Shown: positions 9,024 to 18,228 of the stretch, piece by piece | How positions within the stretch are numbered: position 1 is the first letter of the stretch | Layout of the letters: each line of letters begins with the position of its first letter | Assembly (NCBI RefSeq): GCF_001612615.1 | Contig: NZ_BDAU01000031.1 | Location: 1 to 64,000 of the forward strand | Reading direction: 5' to 3' | Source of the DNA: Nocardia amikacinitolerans NBRC 108937 | GTDB lineage: Bacteria; Actinomycetota; Actinomycetes; Mycobacteriales; Mycobacteriaceae | DNA: 64,000 nucleotides | Notes under the pieces: model-generated | Told to the model about the DNA's origin: nothing | The model's database searches: none | The model's input: only the letters and a program-made list of their open reading frames with translations | Position numbers and translations under genes: made by a program

Positions 9024-9062
9024 ACTCTAGTGAGATTGTCACTAGAGTCGAACTCTAGTCAA
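9024..9062 (-). promoter_or_regulatory. Promoter and operator of the DHA2 exporter
   Basis: Three 10-bp half-sites: ACTCTAGTGA (9024-9033), its exact complement TCACTAGAGT (9039-9048), and ACTCTAGTCA (9052-9061). On the minus strand a -35-like TTGACT (9062-9057) is 17 bp from a -10-like ACAATC (9039-9034). The half-sites cover the promoter. This is a typical TetR/MarR repressor site. The regulator is not in the neighbourhood. Confidence 0.7.
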
Positions 9063-9278
9063 GAGCTTCGACGACTCGGACGCAGATCGTCCGCGGTCAT
9101 CCCAACGGCCCGAGGTGCGCGGCGAGCGTCGACGGCGGCGACAGCAACCGCGAGTTCCAGGCCGCCACCCCATCGCACCGACTGCGGACGGTCGCGGCCG
9201 ACGCCTAGAACGCCCCCTCGAACACGAAAGCGCCGACCACCCAACTGGATGACCGGCGCATACGCTCGCGCGAATCTC

Positions 9279-9791
9279 TCACCCCTCGTGATCGAGCAAC
9301 CACCTCTTCGCGTCCAACCCCCACCGAAACCCGCCGAGCGCCCCACCGATCCGCAACACCCGATGGCACGGCACGAACAACGCCGCCGCGTTCCGCGCAC
9401 ACGCGTTGGCCGCGGCGCGGGTCGCCTCCGGCCGCCCGGCGATGGCGGCGAACTCGGTGTAGGTCACCGGGTCTCCGGCGGGCACCTTCCGCAGCACGTC
9501 CCATGCGTGCATGAGGAACTCCCCGGACCGCTGGCGCACCGGAACGTCGTCGATGGCGTGCACCTCCCCGCGGTGATAGGCGACGATGGCCTCGGTGACG
9601 GCGCCCAGCGAATCCTGTTGGCGCAGAACGGGTGGACGCAGCATCGGATGGATCAGCAGGCGCAGGTTCTCCGCGTCGGCGGTCCAGCCGGAGGCCAGCA
9701 CCGCGCCCTCGTCGTCGGTGATCGCCGTGAACGGGCCGATGGGGGTGTCGACGACGGCGAAGTCGGCGGCGCGGGTCGTTCCGATGGTCAT
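9279..9791 (-). CDS. ogt: Methylated-DNA--protein-cysteine methyltransferase
   Basis: 170 residues. The active-site motif PCHRV has Cys142 as methyl acceptor. Upstream is the helix-turn-helix and Arg-finger region (VTYTEFAAIAGRPEATRAAANACARN), and the C-terminal LGGFRWGLDAKRWLL matches the family. It repairs O6-methylguanine by suicidal transfer to the cysteine. It starts 34 nt after the alkA/ada stop on the same strand, so the two form an operon, the order known in mycobacteria (Rv1317c-Rv1316c). Confidence 0.96.
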   Translation of the reverse strand: MTIGTTRAADFAVVDTPIGPFTAITDDEGAVLASGWTADAENLRLLIHPMLRPPVLRQQDSLGAVTEAIVAYHRGEVHAIDDVPVRQRSGEFLMHAWDVLRKVPAGDPVTYTEFAAIAGRPEATRAAANACARNAAALFVPCHRVLRIGGALGGFRWGLDAKRWLLDHEG

Positions 9792-9825
9792 GATGTGCTC
9801 GCTTTCGATGGTGCGGCAGGGATGG

Positions 9826-11442
9826 TCATTCGGTCGTGCGTGCCGAGCGGACCGGCCGCTTGGGTGCGGCCGAGCGCCTGCTCAGCGCGGTCTTCCACAG
9901 GTGCATGGACAGATACGAGCGCCACGGCGCCCAGCGTGCGGTGTCACTCAGGTCGATGCCGAGCAGGTCCGCGCCCTGCCGGACGACCAAGTCGGTGTCG
10001 AGCAAGATGTCGGGATCGGCCAGCAGGCGCATCGTCACGTAGTCGGCGGTCCACGGCCCGACGCCATCCAGTGCCAGCAGATCCCGGCGCAGGTCCGCCG
10101 CGGTGCGACCGGCGTGCAGTTGCAGATCTCCCGCGGCGAGCGCGGCGGCGGCGCCGATGATCGAGCGGACGCGCCGCGCCGGGCCGGTCAGCACCTCGGC
10201 GCCCCGCTCGGCGATGACGGCCGGAGTCGGGAACAGCCGCGGCACGGGCCCGTCGACTGATTCGCCGAGCGCCGCCACCAGCCGCGCGGTGTGGGTGGCC
10301 GCCGCCGACACCGAGATCTGCTGCCCGATCATGGTGCGCAACAACAGTTCCGGGCCGTCCAGGCAACCCGGCACCCGGATACCTGGGGTGAACAGCAGCC
10401 GTCCACGACCGTTGTGCGCGGCGGGTTCGTCGGAGGCCGGGGCGCTGCCGATATCGGGCAGGGTGTCGGTGGCGAGGCGCCGCGCGTCGTCGGTGTCGAA
10501 CGCGTCGGCATGAGCACCGAGCGGTGTCGCGCCGAGCACCTCGTCGATGCCGACCGGGTCGGCGTCCAGGTCGAGCAGGTGCCGCAGGCGCGCCACGGTC
10601 GGCGCGAGATCGCGCATGTCGTGCAGCGCGAGTTCGGCGCGCACGTGATCGTCCCGGAAGCCGATCCGCGCCGTCGCGTGGCCGTGCGGGGTGCGCAGAT
10701 TCCTGGTGTAGACGCCGTCTTCCCAGGTCTCCATGCCCGGCGCGACGTGCGCGGACAGGAACCACTCCAGCCACGCGCGGTCCAGCGGCTCGCGGAACGG
10801 AAGACGAAGTGAGAGTGTGCCGTTCGCCGTCGGCGCGGGCTGTGCCGGGTCTTTGCGCGCGCGCTGCGCCTCGGTGCGCATGGTGGTCGGGCTGACCGCG
10901 AACACCTCGCGCACGGTGTCGTTGAACTGCCGGATGCTGGCGAAACCCGCCGCGAACGCGATGTCCGACATCGGCATGGCGGTGGTCTGGATGAGCAGCC
11001 GCGCGGTGTGCGCGCGGTGTGCCCTGGCCAGCGCCAGCGGTCCGGCGCCGAGCTCGGTGGTGAGCACTCGGGTGAGCTGGCGCTGGGAGTAGCCGAGCGT
11101 GGCGGCCAGCGCGGGCACCCCGCCCCGTTCGATGACGCCGTCGCCGATCAGCCGCATGGCGCGGGCGGCCAGATCGGCCCTGGTGTTCCACAGCGGCGAG
11201 CCGGGCGCCGCATCCGGCAGGCAACGGCGGCACGCACGGTATCCGGCGTGCTGCGCGGCCGCCGCCGTCGGCAGGAAGCTGACATTGGCCCGCTTCGGCG
11301 TGATGGCCGGACACGAAGGGCGACAATAGATTCCGGTGGTGCGCACCGCCGTGAAGAACTGACCGTCGAAGCGCGAGTCGCGCGTCGACACCGCCCGATA
11401 GCACTGCTCGAAGTCCAACGCCGTGATCGTCACGCAATCCAC
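9826..11442 (-). CDS. alkA: Ada-AlkA fusion: DNA-3-methyladenine glycosylase with Ada regulatory domain
   Basis: About 538 residues. The N-terminal Ada zinc module has cysteines in CRPSC and CRRC (about 40-70); the first is the expected methylphosphotriester acceptor. An AraC-type helix-turn-helix follows (VPALAATLGYSQRQLTRVLT, then FASIRQFNDTVREVFAVSP). Then come an AlkA N-domain and a HhH-GPD glycosylase with GVGPWTADY and a downstream Asp. It combines sensing of methylated DNA, adaptive-response regulation and base excision. Three in-frame GTGs (11457, 11442, 11433) are possible; 11442 is chosen because GGGAG lies 8 nt upstream. It is followed by ogt. Confidence 0.94.
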   Translation of the reverse strand: MDCVTITALDFEQCYRAVSTRDSRFDGQFFTAVRTTGIYCRPSCPAITPKRANVSFLPTAAAAQHAGYRACRRCLPDAAPGSPLWNTRADLAARAMRLIGDGVIERGGVPALAATLGYSQRQLTRVLTTELGAGPLALARAHRAHTARLLIQTTAMPMSDIAFAAGFASIRQFNDTVREVFAVSPTTMRTEAQRARKDPAQPAPTANGTLSLRLPFREPLDRAWLEWFLSAHVAPGMETWEDGVYTRNLRTPHGHATARIGFRDDHVRAELALHDMRDLAPTVARLRHLLDLDADPVGIDEVLGATPLGAHADAFDTDDARRLATDTLPDIGSAPASDEPAAHNGRGRLLFTPGIRVPGCLDGPELLLRTMIGQQISVSAAATHTARLVAALGESVDGPVPRLFPTPAVIAERGAEVLTGPARRVRSIIGAAAALAAGDLQLHAGRTAADLRRDLLALDGVGPWTADYVTMRLLADPDILLDTDLVVRQGADLLGIDLSDTARWAPWRSYLSMHLWKTALSRRSAAPKRPVRSARTTE

Positions 11443-11537
11443 AATGGCAGCTCCCACCGCCCCGTGCTAGCGGAAATCAGCCACCACCCACCCGCCATCG
11501 CCGCCCCCTCGACAGGCCCCAGGCGCGACGCTTGTTC

Positions 11538-11600
11538 CCACACGCCTTCCATACGCCTCGCACAGCCGGTGCCTATGTGCGGCGCGTGGAAAGTGTGTGG
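11538..11600. repeat. Dispersed palindromic repeat, copy 1
   Basis: A 63-bp element with outer CCACAC...GTGTGG ends and an inner CGCACA...TGTGCG arm pair. It recurs inverted at 57566-57629 with shared cores CATACGCCTC, CACAGCC and GCCTATGTG (roughly 70 percent by hand alignment). It lies in the 187-bp gap between the ada/alkA start and the small cstA partner gene. It resembles REP or MITE-like repeats; no coding role is apparent. Confidence 0.7.
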
Positions 11601-11628
11601 CACGGGTTGTTGGATCGCGCCAGGGAGG

Positions 11629-11871
11629 TCAGCAGCAGCGGTTGGTGGGGCTGCGGTCGGCTTCGGCGTGGCGGTCGCGCCAGTATTGGCGCTCGGTGGG
11701 GATGGGGCAGTCCGGGTGGTTGCGTTGGAGGTGCGCGACGTAGCGCTGGTAGTCCTGGCCGCCGAGGATCGACGAGAACCACCAGACGATCGCGCGCACC
11801 GCGTCCAGCACACGCCTCGGGAGGGCCGGTCGCGCTGACCTGCCCTCCCGAGGCGCGAGCGATTCGCTCAT
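11629..11871 (-). CDS. YbdD/YjiX (DUF466) small protein, CstA partner
   Basis: 80 residues (MSESLAPREGRSARPALPRR start). The conserved core WFSSILGGQDYQRYVAHLQR, then HPDCPIPTERQYWRDR, is the YbdD/YjiX (DUF466) signature. These small proteins are encoded directly after cstA-type pyruvate/peptide transporters and are needed for their function in some bacteria. Its ATG shares one base with the cstA stop (TAATG), so translation is coupled. The C-terminus ends in a Cys pair. Confidence 0.92.
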   Translation of the reverse strand: MSESLAPREGRSARPALPRRVLDAVRAIVWWFSSILGGQDYQRYVAHLQRNHPDCPIPTERQYWRDRHAEADRSPTNRCC

Positions 11872-14150
11872 TACGCGGGCGCTTCCGCCTTGGCCGCGCC
11901 GTGCGCGTGGGCCGCGCCGGGTGCGCGCACCTTGCCCGCCGCGATCAGCTCGTCCCATTCCTTCTGCACGGCCTTCTCCGTCGGAGTGGCGAAGAACCCG
12001 CTCGGCGCGAAGATCTTCGACGGCTCCTCCGGCGACTCGGTGGTCTCGCCGCCGCCGGAGCGCCAGGCTCGGAAGCACACCAGCGCGCCGACCACCGCGA
12101 CGACCAGCACCAGCGCGGCGAACACGATCGAGAGCGTGCCCTGGATGAAGGTGTTGCGGATGACGGTGTCCACGTCCTCCGGCGTCTTCGCAGTCAGGCA
12201 GAGCTTGCCCGCCTCCTGCGCCTGCTGGCACAGGCTGTGCTGCTTCCAGTAACCCACCTTCGGGTCGGCGGAGAAGATCTTCTGCCAGGACGCGGTCATC
12301 GTCACGATCAGGTCCCAGGCCAGCGGGATGCCCGGAATCCAGGCCCACTTCGCCAGGCCCTTCTTCACGATGATGGTCATCACGACGGTCAGCGCGACGG
12401 CGGCGAGCAACTGGTTGGCGATGCCGAACAGCGGGTAGAGCGCGTTGATGCCGCCGAGCGGATCGGTGACGCCCATCAGCAGGATGGAACCCCACGCCGC
12501 GACCACCACGAACGAGCACAGCCACGCGCCGACCCGCCAGGACGGATCCTTGAACTTGCGCAGCGGTCCGCCGAAGTTGCCCAGCGCGTCCGAGGTCATG
12601 AACCGCGCGACACGGGTGCCCGCGTCGATCGTTGTCAGGATGAACAGCGCCTCGAACATGATCGCGAAGTGGTACCAGAACGACTTCATGCTCTCGCCGC
12701 CGAGGAACCGGTGGAACACCTCCGAGATGCCGACCGCCAGGGTCGGCGCGCCGCCGGTGCGCGAGATGATGGTGTTCTCGCCGACGTCCGCTGCGGCGCC
12801 GGAGAAGGTCTCCGGTGTGGCGGGCGGTCCGGCAAGGCCGAGCGAATTGGTGTACGCGGCGGCCTTTTCCGGGGTGCCGCCGGTCAGGCCGAGCGGCGCG
12901 TTCATGCCGAAGTACAGGTGCTGGTCGATGATCGAGGCGGTGATGATGGCCATCACGGCGACGAACGACTCCATCAGCATGCCGCCGTAGCCGATCATCC
13001 GCGCGTGCGATTCCTTCTCCAGCAGCTTGGGTGTGGTGCCGGAGGAGACGAGCGCGTGGAAACCGGAGAGCGCGCCGCAGGCGATGGTGATGAACAGGAA
13101 CGGGAACAGGCTGCCCGCGAAGGCGGGACCGGTTCCGGTGGAGGCGAAATCGGAGATCGCGGGCGCCTTCAGCACCGGCATGGTGATCAGGATGCCGACC
13201 GCGAGCAGGCCGATGGTGCCGATCTTCATGAACGTCGACAGGTAGTCGCGCGGCGCGAGCAGCAGCCACACCGGCAGCACCGACGCGAGGAAACCGTAGG
13301 CGATCAGCAGCCAGGCGATGGTGGTCCTGGAGAGCGTGAACCAATCGGCGCCCCAATCGGTTTCGGACACCCAGCCGCCGGAGACGATGGCGAGCAGCAG
13401 CAGCGCGATGCCGATCGCGGACACCTCGCCGACCTTGCCCGGCCGCAGGAACCGCAGGTACACGCCCATGAACAGGGCGATCGGGATCGTCATCGCGATG
13501 GAGAACACGCCCCACGGGCTCTCGCCGAGCGCGTTCACCACGACCAGCGCGAGCACCGCGAGCAGGATCATCATGATCACGAGAATCGCCACGATCGCCG
13601 CGACGCCGCCGATCGCGCCGAGCTCGTCACGCGCCATCTGGCCGAGACTGCGCCCGCGCCGCTTGGTGGAGGCCCACAGCACCAGGTAGTCCTGCACCGC
13701 GCCCGCGAGGCAGACGCCGACCACGATCCAGATGGTGCCCGGCAGATAACCCATCTGCGCGGCCAGCACCGGACCGACCAGCGGACCGGCGCCCGCGATG
13801 GCGGCGAAGTGGTGCCCGTAGAGCACCCGCCGGTCCATCGGCATGAAATCCTTGCCGTTCTCCAGGATTTCGGCGGGGGTCGCGACGTCGTCGCGCGGCT
13901 TGGTGATCTTCCATTCGATGAATCGCGCGTAGAAGCGGTAGGCGATGATGTACGTACACACCGCCGCGATCACGATCCAGACCGCGTTGACGTTCTCACC
14001 GCGCGCTATGGCGAGGATGGCCCAGGCGAGGGCGCCGAGTATCGCGATCCCGGCGAAAACAGCCTTCTTGGCCGGGGTTATCGGGGACCGATCGACCACA
14101 CCGACCGGTGGCAGGTCGGGATCGGTCCGCAGATATTCGATTGTCGCCAT
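11871..14150 (-). CDS. cstA: CstA-family carbon starvation / pyruvate-peptide transporter
   Basis: 759 residues with about 16-18 hydrophobic helices and typical CstA blocks: DFMPMDRRVLYGHHFAAIAG (about 102-121), GPLVGPVLAAQMGYLPG and SGFHALVSSGTTPKLL. CstA proteins take up pyruvate and possibly peptides under carbon limitation. An external loop carrying a Cys pair precedes the last helix, and a His/Ala-rich cytoplasmic tail ends the protein. A GGAGAG site lies before the ATG. The gene is divergent from the ABC importer, with an AT-rich island near 14270-14284 that may hold its promoter. Confidence 0.96.
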   Translation of the reverse strand: MATIEYLRTDPDLPPVGVVDRSPITPAKKAVFAGIAILGALAWAILAIARGENVNAVWIVIAAVCTYIIAYRFYARFIEWKITKPRDDVATPAEILENGKDFMPMDRRVLYGHHFAAIAGAGPLVGPVLAAQMGYLPGTIWIVVGVCLAGAVQDYLVLWASTKRRGRSLGQMARDELGAIGGVAAIVAILVIMMILLAVLALVVVNALGESPWGVFSIAMTIPIALFMGVYLRFLRPGKVGEVSAIGIALLLLAIVSGGWVSETDWGADWFTLSRTTIAWLLIAYGFLASVLPVWLLLAPRDYLSTFMKIGTIGLLAVGILITMPVLKAPAISDFASTGTGPAFAGSLFPFLFITIACGALSGFHALVSSGTTPKLLEKESHARMIGYGGMLMESFVAVMAIITASIIDQHLYFGMNAPLGLTGGTPEKAAAYTNSLGLAGPPATPETFSGAAADVGENTIISRTGGAPTLAVGISEVFHRFLGGESMKSFWYHFAIMFEALFILTTIDAGTRVARFMTSDALGNFGGPLRKFKDPSWRVGAWLCSFVVVAAWGSILLMGVTDPLGGINALYPLFGIANQLLAAVALTVVMTIIVKKGLAKWAWIPGIPLAWDLIVTMTASWQKIFSADPKVGYWKQHSLCQQAQEAGKLCLTAKTPEDVDTVIRNTFIQGTLSIVFAALVLVVAVVGALVCFRAWRSGGGETTESPEEPSKIFAPSGFFATPTEKAVQKEWDELIAAGKVRAPGAAHAHGAAKAEAPA

Positions 14151-14364
14151 CTGCCTACTCTCCTGTGAAACGCGCAGGATCTCGTCGTGCGGGATCTTGC
14201 TGAAGCACGTGACAACGTAACCGATCGCCGATCGCCACTGCGCGGATTCCGGCCATCGATGGACGACCGTTAAATATTGTTCGTGTGTCGGCCGTCACGT
14301 CGGTTATAGCCGGACGTATGCTGCGATGCTGTTCGTCACACTCCATGTCCGCCCGAGGAGGGCT

Positions 14365-15714
14365 GTGCTGGATTCGACTTCGCGTTCTTCCGCAGCGCGC
14401 CCACCGGTTGTCCCCTCGCGCGGGATTCGCAGGCGCACCCTGCTCGGCTCCGCGCTCGCCGCCCCGTTGCTGGCGAACGCGTGCGGCTCCGACGACGACG
14501 CGCTGACATTCTTCTTCCAAGCCCGTCCCGAGGAGGCGCGCGTCCGGCTGCGCATCATCGACGAGTTCCGCAAGCGGCACCCGGACATCCCGGTGCGCAC
14601 CATCATGTCGGGTCCTGACCCGTTGCAGCAGATGCTCACCTACTGCGCGGGCGGCAAATGCCCCGACGTGCTGATGGCGTGGGAACTGCTCTACGCGGGA
14701 CTGGCCGAGCGCGGCGTGCTGCTCGACCTGAACACACTGCTCGACCGGGACCCGCGCTACGCCGAGGAACTGCGCCGCGACAGTTTCCCCACGCTGTACG
14801 ACACCTTCACCTACGACGGCGGCCAGTACGCGCTGCCCGAGCAGTGGTCCGGCGTGTTCCTCTACTACAACCGCGCGATGTTCGCCGAAGCCGGGCTGAC
14901 ACCGCCCGCCCGCTGGAGCGACGCGTGGAGCTTCGCGGAGTTCCTGGACGCGGCGCGCGCGCTCACCCGCCGCGACGGTGACGGGCGCACCAGGCAGTGG
15001 GGTTTCGCCGACGCGTGGGTTCCGTACTTCTCGGCCGCCTGCTTCGGGATGAACAACGGCGCCGAATGGTTCACGCCGTCGGTGAATCCGACCCGCACCA
15101 ATCTCGGCGACCCCCGCTTCGCGGAGGGTTTCCAGTTCTACGCCGATCTCGCGGTGCGGCACCGGGTCGCGCCGAGAGTGGCCGACCAGCAATCGGTTTC
15201 GGCTCCGGACCTGTTCCGGCGCGGACGTGCGGCCATGGCGCTCGGCGGGCACTGGCTGTACTCCGAATTCGCCGGAAACGACGGCGTTCCCATCGATCTG
15301 ACCGTGCTTCCTGTCGGACCGAACGGCGGACCGGGCGCGATCACCGACGTCGGTTGCACCGGACTGTCCATCGCGGCCGACAGTCCGCGTATCGAACAGG
15401 CCTGGGAATTCGTGAAGTTCGCGACGGGTCCGGTTGGCCAGGCGATCGTGGCGGCGTCCGGTTTGTTCGTTCCGGTGTTGAAATCCGCCATCGCCACACC
15501 GGGATTCGCGGCGGCGCACCGTGAGATCCGCAATCTGGACGTGATGACCGACGGCCCAGCCAGTTCCCGTCCGTTGCCGGTGACGCCGATGTGGGGCAAG
15601 GTGTCGGCGCTGCTCGAACGCGGCGGAAACCGGGTGCTGCGGGGTGCGGCGACGGCGCAGTCCCTGGGCGGACGGCTCGCCGCGGATGTCGACGCGTTGC
15701 TGGTGGCGCCATGA
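14365..15714 (+). CDS. Extracellular sugar-type solute-binding lipoprotein
   Basis: 449 residues from the GTG at 14365, chosen because GAGGAGG lies immediately upstream; the open frame begins at 14326 without a site. RRRTLLG suggests Tat export, and the lipobox LLANAC gives lipidation at the cysteine. The mature part fits SBP cluster B (MalE/UgpB type), e.g. PDVLMAWELLYAGLAERGVL and a C-terminal AWEFVKFATGP. It delivers a sugar or glycerol-phosphate-like ligand to the two following permeases. Ligand unknown. Confidence 0.92.
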   Translation: MLDSTSRSSAARPPVVPSRGIRRRTLLGSALAAPLLANACGSDDDALTFFFQARPEEARVRLRIIDEFRKRHPDIPVRTIMSGPDPLQQMLTYCAGGKCPDVLMAWELLYAGLAERGVLLDLNTLLDRDPRYAEELRRDSFPTLYDTFTYDGGQYALPEQWSGVFLYYNRAMFAEAGLTPPARWSDAWSFAEFLDAARALTRRDGDGRTRQWGFADAWVPYFSAACFGMNNGAEWFTPSVNPTRTNLGDPRFAEGFQFYADLAVRHRVAPRVADQQSVSAPDLFRRGRAAMALGGHWLYSEFAGNDGVPIDLTVLPVGPNGGPGAITDVGCTGLSIAADSPRIEQAWEFVKFATGPVGQAIVAASGLFVPVLKSAIATPGFAAAHREIRNLDVMTDGPASSRPLPVTPMWGKVSALLERGGNRVLRGAATAQSLGGRLAADVDALLVAP

Positions 15715-15776
15715 GCGAACGTAATCAGCGTGCCTCGCGAATGTCGGATCCGAGCGTCGGCGAGGCGAAGGCATGA
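15711..15776 (+). CDS. Possible 21-codon bridging ORF in the ABC operon
   Basis: ATG at 15711 overlaps the binding-protein stop (ATGA), and the TGA overlaps the permease ATG at 15773 (ATGA). The frame reads MSERNQRASRMSDPSVGEAK plus A. It spans the 58-nt gap exactly. Function, if any, is likely translational coupling. The same arrangement occurs between sbcD and sbcC (3538-3672). Confidence 0.35.
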   Translation: MSERNQRASRMSDPSVGEAKA

Positions 15777-16738
15777 GCACTTCCGTCGACGACACGGTGG
15801 TGAAAGCGGCCGATGACGCGCCGCCGCCGCGCGCACGGGGTACGGCGCGTCCCGGTCGGCTCGCGCGGCGACGCGAACGCGCCGGATGGTTGTTCATCGC
15901 GCCGAATCTGTTGGCGGTTCTTGTCTTCCTGCTGTTCCCGCTGGGGTTCTCGCTCTATCTGAGCTTTCACTCCTGGGATCTGTTCAGCCCGCCGCGGTTC
16001 GTCGGAACGGCGAACTATCGGCGGCTCTTCACCTCCGATCCGCTGTTTCTCATCGCGCTGCGCAATACCGCGGTGTTCACCGTGCTGACGTTGCTGCCGA
16101 CGGTGGTGATCGGGTTGGTCGTCGCGGCGGTGCTCAACCGGAAGGTGTTCGGAATCGGTCTCTTTCGCACGATGGCGTTCCTGCCGCTGGTGGCTTCGAC
16201 GGTGGCGATGGCGGTGGTGTGGCGGTTCATCTTCACTACCGACGACGGGCTCTTGAACATCGTGCTCGGTTGGTTCGGCGTCGACCCGGTGCCGTGGTTG
16301 ACCGACCCGGACTGGGCGCTGGTCTCGCTCAGCATCGTGACCGTCTGGAAGAGCGTGCCGTTTGCCACCGTCATCCTGCTCGCCGCCATGCAGGGCGTGC
16401 CGGAGACGCTGTACGAGGCAGCCAAGATCGACGGCGCGGGAGCGGTCCGCCGCTTCCGTTCGGTGACGCTGCCGCTGATCCGCGGGCCGCTGTCGTTCGT
16501 CTTCGTGATCACCGTCATCAACTCGGTGCAGGCCTTCGACCAGGCGTACGCGCTCACCGGCGGCAACGGCGGGCCGGAGACGGGCACCTATCTGCTCGGG
16601 ATCATGTTGTTCCAGCACGCCTTCGGGTTCTACGAGGTGGGTTACGCCTCGGCGCTGGCCTGGGTGATCTTCGCGATCCTGTTGGTGCTGACGGTTCTTC
16701 AGTTGCGCCTGTCTCGGCGGGAGGAGGCGGAGTTGTGA
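15773..16738 (+). CDS. ABC sugar importer permease (MalF/UgpA type)
   Basis: 321 residues, with about six membrane helices after a basic, Pro-rich N-terminus. The EAA loop that contacts the ATPase is EAAKIDGAGAVRRFRSVTLP (about 221-240), followed by the typical RGPLSFVFVITVI helix. It is the first permease of the importer. Its stop overlaps the start of the second permease. No ATP-binding subunit follows, so a shared multitask ATPase (MsmK/UgpC type) encoded elsewhere is likely. Confidence 0.95.
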   Translation: MSTSVDDTVVKAADDAPPPRARGTARPGRLARRRERAGWLFIAPNLLAVLVFLLFPLGFSLYLSFHSWDLFSPPRFVGTANYRRLFTSDPLFLIALRNTAVFTVLTLLPTVVIGLVVAAVLNRKVFGIGLFRTMAFLPLVASTVAMAVVWRFIFTTDDGLLNIVLGWFGVDPVPWLTDPDWALVSLSIVTVWKSVPFATVILLAAMQGVPETLYEAAKIDGAGAVRRFRSVTLPLIRGPLSFVFVITVINSVQAFDQAYALTGGNGGPETGTYLLGIMLFQHAFGFYEVGYASALAWVIFAILLVLTVLQLRLSRREEAEL

Positions 16739-18048
16739 ACGCGTTCAGCGGGATTCGACGGATGATGGGCGGGCGTCGTCGTGGCGCGGCGGGGATCATG
16801 CACGCGGACGAGAGCCATGCGGGGACTGGTGGCGCCGGTTCGGGTGTGGACGCGGGCGCAGATGCTGGCGTGAATGGGATGGAGGTGCGCGCCGAGGGTG
16901 TGGGCGCTGGCGTGTGTGGTGATGGGCAGGCGGGCGAGCGTGATGGCGGTGCCGGCGTGGACGCGGGGCGTGCGGGTGCCGGTGATGCCGGTGCGGGTGT
17001 GAATTCGGCGGGTGCGGGATCGGGTGCTGGTGATGCCGGTGCGGGCGTCGATGCGATGCGCGCGCGCCTCGGTGGTGTACCCCGGGGAGGCGTCGGAGGT
17101 GCGGCAAGTGCGGGCGCTGTCGGTGCGCACACAGGCCAGGCCCGAGCGGGGATGGGCGAGGCGGATATGGGCCAGCAGCGTGCGCGCGGCGGTGACGTGG
17201 CGGACGGCCGCGCACAGCGGGCGGCTGTGCGCAGGCTGGTGCGCGGTGTCGGGATCTACGCCGCGCTCGTCGGTGTCGCGTGGTGCGCGCTGGCGCCGAT
17301 CCTCTGGGCGTTGTCGGGTTCGCTGAAGCGCGACGGTGAGATCACCGAACCGACTGTGCTACCGGAGGATCCGCAGTGGTCGAACTTCGGCCGCGTGTTC
17401 GAGCTGTTGCCGATGGGACGGATGCTGCTCAACACCACCGTCTACGCCGTGTGCGTGACAGCGGGGCAGGTGTTCTTCTGCTCGCTGGCCGGATACGCCT
17501 TCGCGCGCTTGCGTTTTCGCGGCAGCGAGGCGTTGTTCCTCGCCTATCTGGCGACGCTGATGGTGCCGCTCACCGTTACGGTCATCCCGCAGTTCCTGCT
17601 CATGCGCGCCTTCGGGTGGGTGGACACCGCGTGGTCGATGATCGTGCCCGGCCTGTTCGGCAGCGCCTTCGGCACCTATCTGATGCGGCAATTCTTCCGC
17701 ACGCTGCCAACGGAATTGGAGGAAGCGGCGATCCTCGACGGCTGCTCGACCTGGCAGGTGTACTGGCGCGTGCTGCTCCCGCACACCCGCCCGGCCCTCG
17801 TGGTCCTCGCGGTGCTCACCTGGATCACCGTGTGGAACGACTTCCTCTGGCCGCTGGTGATGATTCAGCGCAACGAACTGGCGACGGTCACCCTCGGATT
17901 GGTCCGCTTGCAGGGGCAGTACTACTCCCAGTGGCCGCTGCTGATGGCGGCCGCCGTCGTCATCCTGCTGCCCCTGCTCGCCGTCTACGCGATCGGTCAA
18001 CGGGCGTTCATCCGGGGCATCAGCTTGTCCGGCCTCGGTGGGCGGTGA
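16735..18048 (+). CDS. ABC sugar importer permease (MalG/UgpE type) with long Gly/Ala-rich N-terminal extension
   Basis: 437 residues from the GTG at 16735, which overlaps the upstream stop. Residues about 165-437 are an ordinary MalG-type permease: six helices and an EAA loop ELEEAAILDGCSTWQVYWR. The first ~160 residues are low-complexity Gly/Ala/Asp/Val with repeats such as GAGDAGAGVNSAGAG and GAGSGAGDAGAGVDAM. Family members are normally about 270-300 residues. An internal start near 17220 would give a normal length, so the extension may be untranslated DNA. No new stop interrupts it. Confidence 0.85.
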   Translation: MNAFSGIRRMMGGRRRGAAGIMHADESHAGTGGAGSGVDAGADAGVNGMEVRAEGVGAGVCGDGQAGERDGGAGVDAGRAGAGDAGAGVNSAGAGSGAGDAGAGVDAMRARLGGVPRGGVGGAASAGAVGAHTGQARAGMGEADMGQQRARGGDVADGRAQRAAVRRLVRGVGIYAALVGVAWCALAPILWALSGSLKRDGEITEPTVLPEDPQWSNFGRVFELLPMGRMLLNTTVYAVCVTAGQVFFCSLAGYAFARLRFRGSEALFLAYLATLMVPLTVTVIPQFLLMRAFGWVDTAWSMIVPGLFGSAFGTYLMRQFFRTLPTELEEAAILDGCSTWQVYWRVLLPHTRPALVVLAVLTWITVWNDFLWPLVMIQRNELATVTLGLVRLQGQYYSQWPLLMAAAVVILLPLLAVYAIGQRAFIRGISLSGLGGR

Positions 18049-18228
18049 GATCGGTCGGCGCGTGGACCGCGGCGAGCTGCCCGAGTTGTGCAGACAATGA
18101 AATCGATGGGCGTTCAGCGAAATGGCTACCGCAGCCGCGACGAGAGGCCGGTGGCGGCGAACCAGCCACCGCCACCGGCGCGGTAATGGTGCGCGGGACC
18201 CGTCGTGCGGCACCGGTTTCCAGCGTGC

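Noticed and set aside
9059..9400. Possible regulator ORF beside the DHA2 operator
   Set aside because: 113-codon frame is antisense-like and Arg/Gly-rich, without a helix-turn-helix.
11532..14168. 878-codon plus-strand frame opposite cstA
   Set aside because: Arg/His/Gly-rich product typical of an antisense shadow; cstA on the other strand has full family similarity.
14151..14364. Riboswitch upstream of cstA or the ABC importer
   Set aside because: No conserved aptamer core recognised in either direction.
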